A stretch of DNA of 64,000 nucleotides from NCBI GenBank assembly GCA_003254905.1, contig QANU01063385.1, positions 82,266 through 146,265 on the forward strand. Direction: 5' to 3'. This document shows, in pieces, positions 46,346-64,000 of this stretch (position 1 is the stretch's first letter; the number at the start of each line of letters is the position of its first letter). The DNA comes from Nissolia schottii. Lineage: Eukaryota > Streptophyta > Magnoliopsida > Fabales > Fabaceae. Below the pieces are notes generated by a model. The model ran no database searches and had not been told where the DNA came from. It saw only the letters and a list, made by a program, of their open reading frames with translations. Made by a program: the position numbers and the translations under genes.

Positions 46346-46907
46346 TGCAACTAATTAGGTTGGCTGTGCTATATTCAATGTTACATTTGGTGCGCTATTA
46401 TTTAAAATGTCTATTATTAGGGGAAGCAAAACTCGCTACTATGACAATGTTGAAAAACTTTGTTTAGATATTTGCGGTTGAGCAAAGTTGCCTTGGATGC
46501 TGCGTGCAATCTTATGATTAGTCTTCCAAGCCTGCAAAAACTGTTTTTTCAGGGAAATGTTGTCAACTCATGGTGGGACCAGACTTTGAATCAAGAGACT
46601 GCTATTTGGTAGGAAATGAAAACGACCCATGGATAGGTAACGTGATTTTATGCCATTGGTTTTCCGTATTATTTTTGGTCACGATGCAATTGGTTCTTCA
46701 TTCCATCATATTGACGAAAATCACATAACGTTCTGGTTGTACTTCTAAGTAATCATTTTTAAAACTAATCTTTTCGTATTAAAGGTGTTGAACATTTCTT
46801 CGACCTTCTTAGTAAATGGCAATTATCTATTTTGCTTGGTACAGATGCTTACAATTGCACTTTATGATTATCACCCCTGGCCCTGACTGTAATCATGTGT
46901 TTCATGT
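46346..46907. other. Intergenic region between H and I, with a possible exon 7 relic
   Basis: No gene. A 17-bp match to the intron/exon 7 border of H and I (ttccaagcctgcaaaaa) lies at 46524-46540, possibly the last trace of another CRK 3' end. Otherwise it is AT-rich promoter and 3' flank. Confidence 0.4.
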
Positions 46908-49900
46908 CTAACGAGGATATAGACTACTGATTGAGGCCTCATTTACTGAAGCTTCAATGAAGTTACCTTTTTGTTCACTTGATCCTGTTTCCACAGAACT
47001 GCAATCTGAAAGTTTGATGGTTGATGAGCATTTATCATTCATAAAAAATGCAGGTTGCATGGGAACTGGGAGATAGAAAGACGGGCTGTTAAGCATAAGC
47101 AGAACTGAAGCCAGTGTTGGTCTGTCAGCAACTCTTTCTTGAACACAAAGTAACCCAATGTGAATGCATCTTTCTATCTCATTTCTTGAACCATCATCTA
47201 AGGTCGGATCTATAATATTAGAAGCTGTCCCTTTCCTCCAGTTTTTCCAAGCCTGCAAAAATGTAGTTCATTGTAGAAATATATTAACTTAAGAGATGTT
47301 CTATTCTAAGTTTCTAACACTTCTAAAGAGTAACGACAAGGAAGATGAGGAAGCATACATAGCTTAACAGATGCTCCACATTCTTTCCATCATGAAATCC
47401 ACCATTCTTTTGGCCACTCACAATCTCTAATATTATTACACCAAAACTAAAGACATCCAACTTCACTGACAATTTCCCCTGCCTTGCATACTCTGGTGCC
47501 ATATATCCTCTGCATTTCAATGAGGACAAGCTTAAATAGATTAATTATCAGTTCTCTAGATACTAATCCATATTCTTCATCTGTTTTTGGTTCTTTTGGT
47601 TCTTAAGGATGCAGAATAGAAACTAAATAGCCTTAATATTTTAACACTCACAGGGTTCCAGCAATTTTACTCGCAACGGCCTGAGTTTGATCTAAAGCAA
47701 ACAACCTTGCTAAGCCAAAATCTGATATCTTAGGATTCATATCTGCGTCTAAAAGAATATTACTACATTTGAGATCACGATGAATTATCCTTTGTTGAGA
47801 ATCTTCATGAAGGTAATGAAGGCCCCGTGCAGTTCCTTCAATTATTTTGTGGCGTGTTTTCCAATCCAAATGTGCTCGCTTGATTGGATCTACAAGCCAA
47901 AACATAAATACAACCACCCAAACTACAGTCAAAACCTTTCTTCTTTCAGTCACCCAAGAAATAATGTAGTAAACTAGCTTAAGAATAAGCTAACTTACCG
48001 AATAAGTAGTAGTCAAGGCTTTTATGTGGAAGAAACTCATAGACAAGTAGTCGTTCCTTTAGTTCAAAACAGAAACCAAGGAGCCTAACTAAATTTCTAT
48101 GTTGAAGCCTAGCCATTAATAGCACTTCATTCTTGAATTCACAGTCACCTTGCCTAGAATTTGTGGATAGCCTTTTGACTGCAACTTCTTGATCATTGGA
48201 GAGCCTGCCCTAAATACATTAAAATGTTCTATGCATGAAAAAATTTATCAAAAAAAATACAGGCATATAGTGTTTTGACATGCACAAAAATGCCATATTT
48301 ACCTTGTAAACAGGTCCAAATCCACCTTGTCCAAGCTTATTTGCATCAGAGAAGTTGTTTGTAGCAACTCTGATGGTGTCAAAGTCAAATAGTGATGACT
48401 TGACATGGTTAATTTCATTATCAACTACAGCTTCACCTGGGATGGGGAGATAGTTTTAGCAAGTGAGATTGTCAAATGACAATGCAACTTGCAGAATAAA
48501 ATGTTCCCAAAATAATTCTTCAATTTGAGACCAATCAGAAAACAAGGATAATTGATTTCTTGCAAATAATCTAATTCCCCCTTTTGTTTTTGTTCTTAAC
48601 ACTTGGTAAGTAAAATTATTTGTAAGAAAACAATTCCCTTGTATGTCACACCCCATCTACGGGCAAGTCTCGATGCAATGATAAGGTTATGACCTGGAGG
48701 CCACAGTACAAATTCCGGAAACCATTTACCTAAGCGATAAATATATGTTGACTTACACTCAAAATGTTTTGTTGGCTTCCTCACTCTTAGGTAGATGCAA
48801 ACAAAGATGAGCAACACAACAAATGCAACAGCAGGCACAGCTATGGCAATCACAGCTTGTGATCTGTTCCTGTTTCCTGTAAAAACCCAACATCCATTCT
48901 GATTAATATAGAGTAAATTTTCAAATTCATCCCTTGGGTTGTGAATGCCGGTCAAGTTGGTCTTCAAGTCATGAAAATGATCATATTAGTTTTCTTGGAT
49001 TAACTTGACCATCTTTTGACAACCTCAATTTGATCGATACTAAAATCTTAAAGAACGAATTTGAAGGTTTAACTCGAGTAATATAGTACATTCCACAGCT
49101 TGAGAATATCCCGGTTATTGAATAGAGACAAAAGATGCCCTAAAAATGTTGCAATTTTAAAATTCAAAATAACCTATGGCTAATTAATTGGATAAAGAAA
49201 TAAGAACCCAGGATGCTGCTTGATGAGTAGCTATGCTGTATGTAAATATGTCATTATAAGTAGTGTATAAGAATACCGTGATAAGTGTTGTCCGATGGGT
49301 CCGTATTGATGGACGGGGTAGTAGGAGAAGGAAGCGGGGAAGGAAGAGGAGATCCTTGAGGCGGCAATGATAATGCAAGCACATCAGCAGTAGGCTCATA
49401 GAACCTGGAGTTCTCATATCTGAAGTTACAGCTGAATTTAACAACTCCACCGCCGGACCTGTTTTCGCAACATTTAGGCAGCTCGGAAAACGCCCCCGCC
49501 AAGCACTCGCTGCATTCCGCCGCCGTCAAATCAGGCTGGCACTGAACAGCGGCATACAATACAGGTTGATGATGAGAATCTGGACTTGTTGCGTGCCCTG
49601 CTGCAAACTTTAAGTTATGATCATTGCCGTCACTCGCCACCTTCACTCTCAGCCTCGAAAGCAATTTGGTAATCACGTAATTGTACTGATCCCAATCTGT
49701 TACGTTTTTTAAGCTCCAGATGTGGACCCGGTATTGAGACTCATCGTAACCGAATACCGAGCGATCTGCGTAGTGCAGAATGCATCGATCGTTTCCTCCA
49801 AATGCCTCCATAGAATGTGGACATTGCTTCAGGAGAAGTGAACTAGAATTGTTGAGGCAGTTGCGGCACGCGGCTGGGGCTACGTCTCCCCTGCAGAGGC

Positions 49901-50153
49901 CGGTTGCGTAGACTCTGTCGGGGTCTTGGCCGTAAGAGGAGTTGTAGAAGCCGTAGTCTATTTGCGTGTTGGAAGTCAGCCTTGAGAGGAGGGTGTTGAG
50001 GTTGCTCCGGTAGGTGCTGTTTGGTGCATAATCTGCGCCTGTGAAGCAGGTATTGTACTCGTAGTCTGGCATAGGTGTGGCCTCTGATATCAGAATGACA
50101 AGTAAACAGAGAAAACAGAGCACACTCTGAGAAGCCATGCTTGCTCTTCCCAT
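46908..50153 (-). CDS. Cysteine-rich receptor-like protein kinase (gene I), intact, 691 aa
   Basis: Exons: 50153-49277, 48876-48757, 48436-48303, 48209-47999, 47889-47652, 47509-47359, 47252-46908; 2076 nt in one frame with GT-AG borders. It starts [10 protein letters not shown]; a second Met five codons later is also possible. A signal peptide is followed by DUF26-1 ([13 protein letters not shown]), DUF26-2 ([13 protein letters not shown]), a Pro/Ser-rich stalk and a TM helix ([20 protein letters not shown]). The kinase has [24 protein letters not shown] and DFGLARLF. The activation-segment end reads AGTLGYMAPEY because exon 6 begins with A rather than T. A Ser common to the other genes is Leu in VKLDVFSFG (kinase subdomain IX), so some loss of activity is possible. 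The tail is [11 protein letters not shown]. Closest paralogue is H. Confidence 0.91.
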
Positions 50154-50521
50154 ATGTGCAGTGCCTTGACTTAGTTTCTACTTTCTAAGCTCATCACCAG
50201 TTGGTCTTTTCTCCCAGTCGTCGCGGTAGATAGTAGCGTGAGAGAAGAAAGTAGAAAATTCAAAGGGGGTGGTTTGGACTTCGTATATCATAAAGATTCG
50301 TTTGCTCATAGCCACACATATTAATGAAACGGTATAGTCAAAACTTAAGCTACACGTCTAAGCTGGTCTCTTGTTTTCGACCTTCTTTCATTATTTTTTG
50401 TCATTATTTTTCTTTATACAGCTCAACTGAATTATATTGCAAGTATTGAAAAAGAGAATCTTTGTCAAATTTATTCAAAAAGGGAAATCAGAAAAACAAG
50501 TGTCCCTTCTATCAGCTAGAT
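50154..50521. other. Intergenic region: promoter of I and 3' flank of J
   Basis: No gene. The last about 120 bp (ctttatacagctcaactgaa through aaaaacaagtgtccctt) match a 3'-flank-like stretch at 54280-54390 that has no gene attached. Confidence 0.6.
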
Positions 50522-53354
<2,833 letters not shown>

Positions 53355-55248
53355 AGTAAGTTAGTAAGAGAGCTTCAATTGGTAGAGGGGAAAGTGATTC
53401 AATTTTGCTCCAATTATATGGTCTTCCAATAAGCATAGGTATATAGCCCACCGCACTTGTTAAAGAATGTCAATTTGTGTTACTATTAAACATGTGGGTT
53501 AGCTATGAACATTTAACTGTTTGAACAGAAGGTTCTTGCATGATATTGCCAATATTGTTTATTTATGTAATTGTTAATAAGAAACTTCGGTGGAAAAAAA
53601 GAGCGTAGACCAGATCATAGTTGTGAAAACAAATGGGAATGGGAACCATATATAGGAGTTTCTTGGTCGTCCATGGACCACAATAAGATTGTAAAATCCC
53701 ACTTGTCTGAAAAATCGGAGTATTATATTCATTTACTAATTTTCTACCATATCTTTTGGCACATAGTTTCTACTACTTTTGGCATTAAAAGACGCGGTTT
53801 CGCGACTTAATTCTATTCTATGAGGGACTATGAATGTTCAATAGTTTTCTGAGAAAGGTTGACGAATGTGACATGAGTGCACGATGATGATTGAGGATAC
53901 CACCAGTGGTTTCCTTGTCATTTCTTTCTTATTTTAAATGCAATTTGGTCAACTTCGTTGTTTTTAAAGTGATAGTAAAGCACTTTGCTGTAAATTCTTT
54001 TTTCTTTCTTTTGTAAGGTATTGTAATGTAAGTTAGTTGATTGTGCAACTAATTGTAATGCCATATACTTAAAATGAAGGTCTCTTGTTTTCAGCCATCT
54101 TTAATTATTTTTTGCTTAATTTTTTTTCTATACAACTGAACTGAACTTGTTACTTTTTTCTTCTTCCCATTTTGTGATACAACTGAACTGAATTATTACT
54201 ATTACTAAAATTGAAAAGAGTCTTAATCAAGTTTATTCACAGTGCAATCCAAAATACAAGTGTCACTTATATTTTCTTTATACAGCTGAACTGAATTGTA
54301 TTACTAGTATTGAAAAACAGAACCTTAGTCAAGTTTATTCTCGGTGCACAATCCAAAAATGGAAATCAGAAAAACAAGTGTCACTTTTAAAGAATATAAT
54401 ATTCAACAAGTGGGTAAGCTATGAACATTTTACTTTTGAACTCAAGGTCCTTGCCTGATTGTTTTCAATTGTTTGTTTTTGTATATGTAAACAAGAAACT
54501 TCAATGGAAAAAACAGGGTAAGGACTAGATCTTATTTTAGTAACCAAATGGAAAGGGAACTGTAGGAGTGATCATGCATGGTCGTCCATGGACCCTATAA
54601 CATTAGGAAGACTATAGCATCCCCTATTTGGCTGAAAAATCAGAGCATTATCTACTATTCTTTGGGTAACATAATGCCTACCGCTTTTTTGGAATTAAAA
54701 AACACGGTTTAATGACTTCTCTAATGGACAGGAGTGCATGGTGATTGGGGACAGCAAGCACTGGTGGTTTCCTTGTCAGAGTTACAGCCACCGTAAAGTA
54801 TATATTACATTACAAGCATCCTTGTCATTTCTTCCTTGTTTTAAAATGCAATTTGGTAAATTTTGTCTTTTTGTTTTTGGTCTAAATGGGTTGAACCCAT
54901 GGGTTAACTAGTAGTGATATGCAAAATTTAGCAGGTTGAATTATATTTTGCAACCTGTTTTCTTAGGTGATAAGATGATAATAGAAACAAAAATGTATAC
55001 TAGATGAAGAGAAAACCCGTGTATTCATCATGGAAGTTAAATATTAAATATCATACATCCATGTACTATCAACATCAAATAATCACAATGGCTATTGTTA
55101 AATGTTAATTACATCCTTCCCTTCCCAAAAAATAATACTGAAGGTTCTCTTGAGTTTCACCTGTATCACTAGATTCTATCAAGAGTAATCCTCAGTAGTT
55201 GAGACCCCACATGAAGAATTTTAACATAATTACCTTTTTTATTTTTTT
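53355..55248. other. Long intergenic region between J and K with a duplicated promoter block
   Basis: No intact gene. Two blocks repeat in the same order: about 53480-53950 and about 54405-54860 (agctatgaacatttaact and agctatgaacattttact; aagaaacttcggtgg and aagaaacttcaatgg; ccatggaccacaataag and ccatggaccctataaca; gtggtttccttgtca in both). Between them, 54060-54400 resembles the 3' flank of J (50360-50515) twice over. A CRK gene probably once lay here and was deleted by unequal exchange. A short stretch near 54880-54905 recalls degraded hAT ends. Confidence 0.6.
53440..53445 (-). promoter_or_regulatory. Possible TATA box of gene J
   Basis: TATATA on the minus strand (CTATATACC), about 90 bp above the start codon at 53354. 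Confidence 0.4.
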
Positions 55249-58354
<3,106 letters not shown>

Positions 58355-59144
58355 TGGAATACGGAGAACGCACACAAGTTTCTTTGAAACAATTAAAGAG
58401 TGGGAAAAACAATTAAATATCTTCCCCCCGTGTACGGCCGCATTGTTTTGGGTTTGTCATAGTCTTAAAGTCTAAACCATTTAAACAAAAATTTCAACTT
58501 ATATTTTGGTAAAATTATTTTTTCAGTTATATCTCAATATAATTTTTAACATCAATGAATCCTGACTTAAACGTCTATGCAATATATGTATAAAAAGACA
58601 TCTATATAATCTAATAAAGACATGGCTTTAGTATCTGGATTCTTTGTCTCCCGCCACCAACGTACCCTTCTTCCTTCTCTCCATCCGGCTCAGCCGGCCT
58701 GCATCGCTGTCCCCTTCGGACCTCCGCCACCGTGTCTCTACTCTCTGTTTCCATCTTAGAAGGTTTGATTTGATTTTTCCTAATCTTAACCCTAATTTTG
58801 ATTTTTGATTTTTCATAATTTTAACCCTAATTTCCTTTTCAATTTTCTTTCCATCTTCTTCTTCAATTTTCTTCTTCTTCATCTTATTCGTTCTCTGTTA
58901 ACACCATCTCTGTTAATCCTAACCCTAATTTAATTTTAACCCTAACATTAGCTTTCCGTTGCTATTAACCTTTATTATACTCATATAAGCTTGCAGATCT
59001 TTTTTCCATATGATCTAACTGATTCTTATTCCTTGTAAGAATGTGATTTGTGAGCTTTATTGAGTTTTTTTCAGTATGATCTAATTGATTGGTGATTCTT
59101 ATTATACTCATTGGTTGTTTTTGCTTGTTTAGGTTGTCCAAATT

Positions 59145-61259
59145 ATGGCGAATGAAACTCAAGGAAGTGGGAATCAAGTTGCTAGCAATCCTAATCCTAC
59201 TCAATCTTTGATTCCAGCCTCAACTCTAAATGAGAGACAACATGAGGAAGCAATTACAGCTTTAGAGTCGGCTTTACCTCCATCAGGTGCATCAGGTGAT
59301 ACTAATAAATCTTCAAATAAAAGAAAAGCTAGTTCTAGTAATACCGCGGCCTATTGGGACCATTTTACTCTAGATCGTGCACATGGTATTACTTTTTGCA
59401 ATTATTGTGTTAAGGTATATTCTTATGCTAGTGGTAAAAGTCATGGCACTACTAACCTTAATAAGCATATGACAGTTTGTGCAAAATACCCTGATAATGT
59501 TGATAAGAAGCAAAAGACAATTGTTCTCAGAAAGTCGAGTGATGATGGGGCTGTACCTATGAAATTTGCTGAATTTAGTCAAGAAAAATGTAGGGAAGCA
59601 CTTTGTAGAATGATCGTTATGGATGAGCTTTAAATTTGTTGAGAGCAATGGGTTTAGGGATTTCTGTAGCAGTAGTACACCACGGTTTAAAATCCCTAGT
59701 CGCATGACAATTGCTAGAGATTGCAAACAATTGTTTGAATTTGAAAAAATTAAATTAAAGTCTATTTTGTCATTAAACCAACAAGTTGTTTCCCTAACAA
59801 CCGACACATGGACTTCAATTCAAAATTTCAATTACATGTGTGTGACTGGTCATTACATTGATGCGGGATGGGTTTTACAGAAGAAAATCTTGAGTTTTGC
59901 ATTGATTTCTGATCATAAGGGTGACACCATAGGGCAAGCTTTAGAGACTTGCCTAAAAGATTGGGGCATTTTCAAGATTAGTTGTGTAACTGTTGATAAT
60001 GCCACTGCAAACACCTCGGCTTTAACTTATTTGTTGAGAGGTATGAGTCATTGGAGTTGTACTCCGGTTCTAGGAAGGGAGTATATGCATATGAGATGTG
60101 TTACTCACATTTTAAATTTGATTGTTAGTGATGGACTGAATATGAAGGAAATGGATGTTGCCATCCAAAAAATTAGAGCTGCTTGTAAGTATGTAAGAGC
60201 ATTGCCATCTAGGTTGGCATGTTTTCAGAAGTGTGCTAATGATGTCAATATAGATAGTAATCAGAATCTAGTTCTAGATGTGCCAACTAGGTGGAATTCG
60301 ACTTATTTGATGTTAAATGCCGCTCAAAAGTTTCGGGAGGCCTTTAGACATCTTGAGCATGTGGATCCGGCTTTTGGGGCTACTCTTAGTGGTGAGGGAG
60401 GAACTCCTAATCATGATGATTGGAAGCGTGCAAACGTCTTTATTGAGTTTTTGCATATCTTTTATGATGCTACACTTTGTTTTTCTACTTCATTGTATGC
60501 TAGTTCATGTCAATTCTTCCATAAACTACGTGAAAATCAAACTACTTTGGTTGAATGGTCTAAAATTAGGGACTCGCTCTTGCGGAAAATGGCTGGTATT
60601 ATGTAATCAAAGTTTGATAAGTATTGGGATGCTAATGGGAGTTTGAATATAATGTTGCTAGTGGTTGTATTTCTTGATCCACGATACAAGTTAAATTATG
60701 TTGAATTTTGCTTGGTTGAAATATGGTAGCAGCAATGTCAAGTCCATGGAGGTAGTGGGGAAATTAAAAGACTTGAGCTACAAGTTGTATGCTCAGTATA
60801 AGAGAACAAATCCAATCCTTACTGATGCGCATGGCTCTGTTGCATCTTCTGATGTTGGATTAGGGTCTTATAATGGAAATGTTGATGTTAATAGTTCTGG
60901 ATTGTCTAAACCTATCCCATCATTTAAAGATAGGTATAGAATGAAAGCAAAATAAAGGCAAGGTGAGACAAAAAGGAATGAGTTGGAGAGCTATTTTGAA
61001 GATGAAGTTGTCATTGTTAACGATGGTGAAGAATTTGATATTTTTAAAATGGTGGAAGGGAAAGACAATCAAGTATCCTGTTTTATCTCGCTTAGCTACA
61101 GATATTTTGGCTATTCCGGTGTCTATGGTATCATCGAAGTTTACTTTTAGCACTGGAGGTAGAGTGCTTGATCCTTACTATAGTACATTTGCTCCCACCA
61201 CTGTGGAAAGCTTGATTTGCATGCAAAATTGGCTTCGTCAACCTACAAAGATAGGTTGA
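59145..61259 (+). pseudogene. hAT transposase (BED zinc finger, hAT-C dimerisation), disrupted
   Basis: Cut-and-paste transposase remnant in at least four frame pieces. Piece 1 (59145-59633) holds a BED zinc finger: AYWDHF then C85-x2-C88, H108 and C112. A frameshift near 59632 leads to piece 2 (59623-60606), with the RNase H-like core: LTTDTWTSIQNFNYMCVTGH, CVTVDNATAN, MRCVTHILNLIV, DVPTRWNSTYLML. A TAA follows at 60604-60606 and another shift near 60690. The hAT C-terminal dimerisation block is present at about 61060-61255 (LATDILAIPV, FSTGGRVLDPY, VESLICMQNWLR). Order and motifs match plant hAT transposases of the zinc-finger BED type. It cannot be functional as written. Confidence 0.93.
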
Positions 61260-61934
61260 CAAGTAGATGAAAAAGGTATTAATTGATTCTTAATTTTTTT
61301 TATTTTGTTTATTATTATTTTTTTGTATATTAAATGTTGAATTTGCATCATTGTATTTTTGTAGAAGTTTTAGAGCTTGAAGAGATTGAGATTGATAGAA
61401 ATTTATTTGCTCATCCATGAGGTAAATGTATTTATGTTTACCATTCTTAATTTTGTACTTTTGAATTTAATATTTTATCTAAACATGCACTAACAATTAT
61501 TTATTCATTTACAGTGGGTCTACAAACTCAACCACAAAAGGTCGCAGAAGAAAGTGTTGAAAAAGAGCTCCTATGTGATGTATTTGTGTTTTTGTTATGT
61601 ATTTGTGACTTTGTGTCTTTGTTATGTATTTGTGCTTAAAGACTTTATGGATTATTATGAATTATGGATTATGTTGTTTAGGGTTTATGGATTACTATGG
61701 ATAATTAGGGTTTATGTTGTATTTTTTTAAAAAAATAGACTTTATGTTATTCATTGATAATTACATTGATATTACTTTTAATTTTGAATTGGTAAAATGT
61801 GGTTGTTTTAAGTTAAAAAATAGATTTTTTTTAATTTAAAAAATAGGTGTCTATTTTTAAAAAAAAAATAATAGCTTTTTCCTATTAAAAAATTGAAATT
61901 CTTTTTTAAAGAAATGGAATTTTTTTTAAAAAAT
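61260..61934 (+). other. 3' non-coding part of the hAT transposon
   Basis: AT-rich sequence after the transposase frame, including an atgtatttgtg/tttgttatgt repeat near 61570-61640 and A/T runs. No second gene was recognised. Confidence 0.6.
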
Positions 61935-62229
61935 TTTTTTTTTATAAAAAAAGGGAGGGCGGGTCACCTGCCTAACCCAACCCGACTCGAGCAGGTGGCG
62001 GGTCTGGCGGGTACCCGTAGAAAAAAATGACAATTTTACCTGACCCGACCCACCCTCTGGTAGACGGGTCGGATTGGTGACATGGGCAGATCCTACCTAA
62101 CCCGACCCATGTTCAACCCTAGCTTCAATACTTTAATGAGAATATCGACGCTCAAGGATGTGTTTTTCTTATATAAGTAGTAAAATGAACATAACATACC
62201 TCACTGTTGTAGTACCTTTACTTTATATA

Positions 62230-63836
62230 CATTACAAGAAAAACGTTCATTACCGTCAAAGTTACTATCGGTTTTTTTTTAATTACTGTTGGAATTTTTA
62301 ATTTCTGTCGAACTTACGGTCGGCAAGCACACCGACGGTATTAACCTCGATGGAAACTTATTACCGTCGAATTTATATAGCCGACGGTAATTAGCGTCGG
62401 TGATGACCGACTGTAATTAGTGCCGGTGACGACTGACGGTAATGATGGTCGACGAATTGAACCGTTTACCGTCGACTATAACTGATGGTAATAATATTAA
62501 TATTTTATTCTATCTTTTGTGGGTTAATTCCGACGGTAATTTGTATATATTTTTTATATAATTACCGTCGACTACTTCTAACGGTAAAGATAATAAATTT
62601 TAAAAAAATATTATCCTGAATCTCATTGCATTCCCTTCCAATTCCTAAACACGCAAAACTCAAATTAATGCACATCACATCCAAACTAATGCACATCCAT
62701 CATTTCATACATCATAACATAATATCCAAACTAATGCACATTCATCATTTCATACATCTGAATTTCATTTCATACCAAAAAATAACATCTATCATTCGTG
62801 AACACACAAACTCAAACTAAGATATTACAACAAAATTTCCCAAAAGCAAGTTATGAAAAACATACAACACCTTACGGCTAGAAAAAGAAGAAAAGATTAG
62901 AGTACTTACATGAGACCTTACGGCTAGAAAAAGAAGAAAAGATTAGAGTACTTACATGAGAATAAGGAAACAGAAATGGTGTATAGTGTGAGGTTGGTGA
63001 TACAACAACAACGATGAAGCCTTCAGGAATCCAACGAACACTTGAAGAACGAAGTTTAGAATAGTGAACAATTTTAACAGGGAAGAAGAGGCGTTTTTTT
63101 TCAGCAGTAGAAGGAAGAATGAAGAGTTTTTCGAATGAAGGGGAAGAAGGAGGGGAGAGGAAGAGAGAGAAGATGAGAAGAGAAGAGAAAGAAGAAATAT
63201 TTAGATATGGTGTGCTGTGGGAGAATGCTGCATATAAGTAAGTTTTCAAAACATTACCGTTGGTAATTACCGACGATAATTGGAGATAGTCCAACTATAA
63301 CCGCTTTATCGAAACGCTTCGTTTAATTTAAAGGATTATTGTCCACTTTGTCGCAAACATTCCAATTGTACAAAAAAAAAGTGGCACGGTAATCTTGGCA
63401 AATTTTCACTTTCATTACTGTGGGATGTTTCTGAAGGTAAAGCTGAGGGTAATCACACGAAAAAAACGTGCGCACAGGAAAACATAGACACAGGAAAACG
63501 TGCAGAGAAGTTTGAGGTTGTTATCGTCATTTTTTTTACAGTAACTGGTTCAATGTTACAACAAATAGGGAAAGGTGCCTCTTGAGATTTAGACTCTATT
63601 ACCGTCGAATATTTCCAATGGTAAGTCTTTCATCTAATGGCTCGCCAAATGACGTCAATTATTACCATTGGGGTTAGTGTCAGTTTCTTGTTTCCGACAG
63701 TAATCATAACCAAAATTAACTCGGTTCGCCTTGATTGCATTTACCATCAGAATTTGTTGTTTTTTTTTACAGTAATTACGTCGAATGGTATTCCGACAAT
63801 AATTAGTCTACGGTAATATGTTATTTTCTAATAGTG
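62230..63836. mobile_element. Non-autonomous CACTA (En/Spm-type) element
   Basis: The ends are cattacaagaaaa and ttttctaatagtg, close to the common plant CACTA terminus CACTACAAGAAAA. The 3-bp target duplication ata flanks it (62227-62229 and 63837-63839). Both subterminal regions are packed with the motif ttaccgtcg/cgacggtaa in both orientations, the expected transposase-binding array. The 1607-bp body has no transposase. A minus-strand open frame (62878-63294) with a hydrophobic Ser/Phe-rich translation is not recognisable. It lies 108 bp right of the hAT end. Confidence 0.92.
62870..62961. repeat. 46-bp perfect tandem duplication inside the CACTA element
   Basis: Two identical 46-bp units at 62870-62915 and 62916-62961, each starting ccttacggctagaaaaagaa and ending cttacatgaga. 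It looks like a recent slippage or repair event. Confidence 0.97.
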
Positions 63837-64000
63837 ATAGTTTCTCCATGTAATTAGTAGTCGTTTATAGGTGTTTAATAACTGTGTAATCTCTTGTAAT
63901 GAGATATAAATGAGTTGTTTGAAGCCTTGATGATGTTATTGAAGCATAAAACCGTAACTTATAAATGTGTTGGCGGTTATTTATAACCATTATTATTGTA

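Larger units (their letters stand above)
58621..62121 (+). mobile_element. Decayed autonomous-type hAT transposon
   Basis: The right end (about 61935-62121) carries dense gcgggt/cgacccg repeats and finishes gttcaaccctA-type, matching the right end of the non-autonomous element at 4171-5189. The interior encodes a broken hAT transposase (59145-61259). The left end is not clear: I found no TAGGG-type terminus near 58.4-58.7 kb and no octamer matching gcttcaat (62122-62129), so the 5' terminus seems lost. The stated left limit is where CT-rich leader sequence begins, about 270 bp above gene K's start, so the insertion may have truncated K's promoter. The leader contains several ccctaa motifs. 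Confidence 0.85.

Noticed and set aside
62878..63294. 138-codon minus-strand frame in the CACTA element
   Set aside because: Translation is Ser/Phe/Leu-rich with no domain and runs into the 46-bp duplication. Coding status cannot be supported.

Overview
This is a plant nuclear window, most likely from a eudicot. It is AT-rich, its genes have introns with GT-AG borders, and it is crowded with plant-type transposons. Two runs of N (4784-4891 and 33648-34509) and a single N at 19497 show it comes from a draft assembly. No species-diagnostic gene is present, so I do not name a species.

The gene content is essentially one thing: a tandem cluster of cysteine-rich receptor-like kinases (CRK, DUF26 family), all on the minus strand. 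I count eleven members, called A to K here from low to high coordinate. The standard gene has seven exons: exon 1 encodes a signal peptide and two DUF26 domains (C-x8-C-x2-C), exon 2 the transmembrane segment, and exons 3-7 a Ser/Thr kinase. Spliced by eye, C (666 aa), E (666 aa), H (684 aa), I (691 aa) and K (654 aa) are complete and in frame. A runs off the left edge. B has the ectodomain and membrane segment and then a stop, with no kinase exons. D is a multiply damaged pseudogene. F and J each carry one nonsense codon in an otherwise full-length frame, leaving only ectodomain products. G is cut by an assembly gap in the middle of the kinase.

Layout: 1-7776 holds A, B and transposon debris. 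7777-20702 and 20703-29963 are two copies of one segmental tandem duplication, each spacer + CRK + CRK (C,D and E,F); the copies differ mainly by later transposon insertions. 29966-43046 holds the F promoter, a truncated copia element, a gypsy-like LTR, the gap, G and a full-length decayed copia element with a hAT nested in its reverse transcriptase. 43271-58354 holds H, I, J and K. 58621-63836 holds a decayed hAT transposon followed by a non-autonomous CACTA element.

Transposons with checkable ends include four non-autonomous hAT elements with 8-bp target duplications (879-1682, 4171-5189, 13602-14039, 40815-41687), a Mutator-like element with inverted repeats of about 240 bp (18533-19739), a pair of orthologous MITEs (18129, 28581), copia 37063-43046 (218-bp LTRs, 5-bp target duplication) and CACTA 62230-63836 (3-bp target duplication).

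The intact CRKs are expected to sit in the plasma membrane, sense apoplastic signals and signal in stress or immunity through the kinase. The cluster shows birth and death by unequal exchange: near-identical ectodomains joined to two different kinase classes, duplicated promoters and ectodomain-only remnants. I saw no tRNA, rRNA, CRISPR or prokaryotic features. All spliced models and identities were worked out by eye.
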